A stretch of DNA of 64,000 bases. Source: JALHOP01 sp964484195 (GTDB lineage: Bacteria > Myxococcota > XYA12-FULL-58-9 > JALHOP01). Both the position numbers and the translations under genes were made by a program. The stretch covers positions 124,001-188,000 of the forward strand of contig CAZAER010000006.1 in the NCBI GenBank assembly GCA_964484195.1, read 5' to 3'. Shown here one piece after another: positions 62,326-64,000 of this stretch. The notes under the pieces are model-generated. The model was not told where the DNA came from, did not search any database, and saw only the letters and a program-made list of their open reading frames with translations. Every line of letters starts with the position of its first letter. Within the stretch, counting starts at the first letter, position 1.

Positions 62326-64000
62326 ATGACCACCGCGTTAGCAGCGGGTGATTCGCAGGCTCCGACCAAGCACGCGAAGCTCGCCGAGTGGGTGCGCACC
62401 ATTGCCGCGCTTACCAAGCCCGACAGGGTTCACTGGTGCGATGGCTCCGAGTCCGAGAACAAGGAGCTCATCGCGACGCTGGTCGCCGCTGGTACCGCGC
62501 GCCAGCTCAATCCGGAAAAGCGGCCCAACAGCTATTACATCCTCTCCGATCCACGTGACGTCGCCCGCGTCGAGAGCCGCACCTTTATCTGCTCTGAAAA
62601 AGAGAGCGACGCCGGCCCGACCAACAACTGGATGGCGCCGAACGACATGCGCACGACGCTGAAGCCGCTCTTCGACGGCTGCATGCGCGGGCGGACGATG
62701 TACGTCGTGCCCTTCTGCATGGGTCCTCTCGGCTCGCGCATCAGCGCCATCGGCGTCGAGCTCACCGACTCACCGTACGTCGCGGCGTCGATGCGCATCA
62801 TGACGCGCATGGGAAAGCCCGCTCTCGACCAGCTGGGCAGCGATGGCTTCTTCGTGCCCTGCGTGCACACCGTCGGCGCACCGCTCAGCGCCGGCCAACA
62901 AGACGTCCCGTGGCCATGCAACGAGACCAAATACATCGTCCACTACCCCGAGACGCGCGAGATCTGGTCGTACGGCTCGGGCTACGGCGGTAACGCCCTC
63001 CTCGGCAAGAAGTGCTTCGCGCTGCGCATCGCGTCGGTGATGGCACGCGACGAGGGTTGGCTCGCCGAGCACATGCTGATCTTGAAGCTCACGCCCCCCA
63101 AAGGGGAAGCGCGCTTCATAGCGGCCGCGTTCCCTAGCGCCTGCGGCAAGACCAACCTCGCCATGCTGCAGCCGACGATTCCGGGCTGGAAGGCCGAGAC
63201 CATCGGCGACGACATCGCCTGGATGCGCTTCGGCGACGACGGGCGCCTCTACGCCATCAACCCCGAGTTCGGGTTCTTCGGCGTCGCGCCCGGCACCAAT
63301 CCGCAGAGCAACAAGAACGCCATCGCGACCCTCGAGCACGACACCGTGTTCACGAACGTCGCTTTGACGGACGACGGCGACGTCTGGTGGGAGGGCCTCA
63401 GCGACACGCCGCCCCAGCACTTGAAAGACTGGAAAGGCCGCGACTGGACCCCAGGCTCGCGCGAGACCGCGGCTCATCCGAATGCGCGCTTCACCGCACC
63501 GGCGTCGCAGTGCCCCACCATGGCTCCCGAGTGGCAGGACCCCAAGGGCGTGCCGATCTCGGCAATCCTCTTTGGCGGACGACGCGCCTCCGCCGTGCCG
63601 CTCGTGACCGAGGCCTTCGATTGGCAACACGGCGTGTTTCTGGCGTCGAACATCGCGTCCGAAGGTACCGCAGCCGCCGAGAACAAAGTCGGCGCTCTCC
63701 GCCGCGACCCGTTCGCGATGTTGCCCTTCTGTGGCTACAACATGGCGGACTACTTCGCGCACTGGCTGAAGATCGGCCGTGACCACGACGCCAAGAAGCT
63801 GCCGAAGATCTACTTCGTAAATTGGTTCCGCAAAGACGGACGCGGCAAGTACGTTTGGCCGGGCTTTGGAGACAACAGCCGCGTCTTGAAGTGGATCGTC
63901 GGACGTCTCGAAGGCAGCGCCGAAGCACAGAAGACGCAAATTGGTCTCTTGCCTACGAAGACGGCGCTAGATCTCGACGGCCTTGGCCTCACGCCCGAGC
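62326..64000 (+). CDS. pckG: Phosphoenolpyruvate carboxykinase (GTP), partial
   Basis: The first 558 residues of the GTP-dependent PEP carboxykinase are visible, about 50 short of the usual length because the window ends. It makes phosphoenolpyruvate from oxaloacetate. The motifs are intact: GTP site FPSACGKTNLAM at about residues 270-281, EFGFFGVAPGTN and MLPFCGYNMADYF. The ATG at 62326 follows GAAGGACG. It marks gluconeogenesis from amino or fatty acids. Confidence 0.96.
   Translation, partial: MTTALAAGDSQAPTKHAKLAEWVRTIAALTKPDRVHWCDGSESENKELIATLVAAGTARQLNPEKRPNSYYILSDPRDVARVESRTFICSEKESDAGPTNNWMAPNDMRTTLKPLFDGCMRGRTMYVVPFCMGPLGSRISAIGVELTDSPYVAASMRIMTRMGKPALDQLGSDGFFVPCVHTVGAPLSAGQQDVPWPCNETKYIVHYPETREIWSYGSGYGGNALLGKKCFALRIASVMARDEGWLAEHMLILKLTPPKGEARFIAAAFPSACGKTNLAMLQPTIPGWKAETIGDDIAWMRFGDDGRLYAINPEFGFFGVAPGTNPQSNKNAIATLEHDTVFTNVALTDDGDVWWEGLSDTPPQHLKDWKGRDWTPGSRETAAHPNARFTAPASQCPTMAPEWQDPKGVPISAILFGGRRASAVPLVTEAFDWQHGVFLASNIASEGTAAAENKVGALRRDPFAMLPFCGYNMADYFAHWLKIGRDHDAKKLPKIYFVNWFRKDGRGKYVWPGFGDNSRVLKWIVGRLEGSAEAQKTQIGLLPTKTALDLDGLGLTPE

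Overview
The window is a dense, high-GC chromosomal segment. It carries about 50 protein-coding genes, no rRNA, tRNA, CRISPR array or insertion sequence that I can see, and no gene-free gap above 200 bases (largest gaps 9633-9823, 53528-53716, 62153-62325 and 52238-52402). The gene content points to a Myxococcota (deltaproteobacterial) lineage. The clues are cysteine-rich VWA lipoproteins, large lipoprotein metzincins, DUF4388 and HD-GYP regulators, leucine dehydrogenase, GTP-dependent PEP carboxykinase, and a DUF4159/VWA pair. This assignment is inferred from gene content only.

Layout. Positions 1-9632 (minus strand): an LPP20-type lipoprotein, a DcrB-like protein, the AddB/AddA recombination nuclease and a YfiR/YfiN-like signalling pair cut by the window edge. 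A 7-bp tandem repeat lies between the DcrB-like gene and addB. Positions 9824-14501 (minus): an operon of a PlsC acyltransferase, an S55-type protease and a secreted propeller protein. Positions 14613-17715: an M23 peptidase, DUF423 and four small or unknown proteins, three of them disordered. Positions 17799-26841: dihydroorotase, a fused ATP sulfurylase/APS kinase, topoisomerase I, a Nudix/pentein pair, a membrane protein and MoaB. Positions 26954-33741: a GAF-HD-GYP c-di-GMP phosphodiesterase, HemB and a DUF4159/VWA pair. Positions 33852-36340: an EF-hand-like nuclease and a DUF4388 protein. Positions 36404-41857: trmFO-xerC-(2H ligase)-queC-hslV-hslU. Positions 41845-52237 (minus): an outer-membrane barrel, two giant paralogous zinc-metalloprotease lipoproteins, a membrane-anchored protein and a YkgJ cysteine-cluster protein in one overlapping operon. 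Positions 52403-64000: leucine dehydrogenase, a STAS/zinc-ribbon protein beside a GAF-GGDEF-PilZ-ATPase fusion, an XRE regulator facing wecB plus a PIG-L deacetylase, a cysteine-rich VWA lipoprotein, and a truncated pckG.

Two places look most like undescribed systems. One is the barrel plus twin-metzincin operon (41845-52237). The other is the STAS partner next to a diguanylate cyclase that carries a PilZ domain and an RsbW-like ATPase domain (53717-56856). There are also two repeat signals: a heptanucleotide tandem repeat at 7384-7460, and a dispersed near-palindrome CGCTNNAGCG found mostly inside genes, where it brings in codons (TTA, ATA) that are otherwise rare here.
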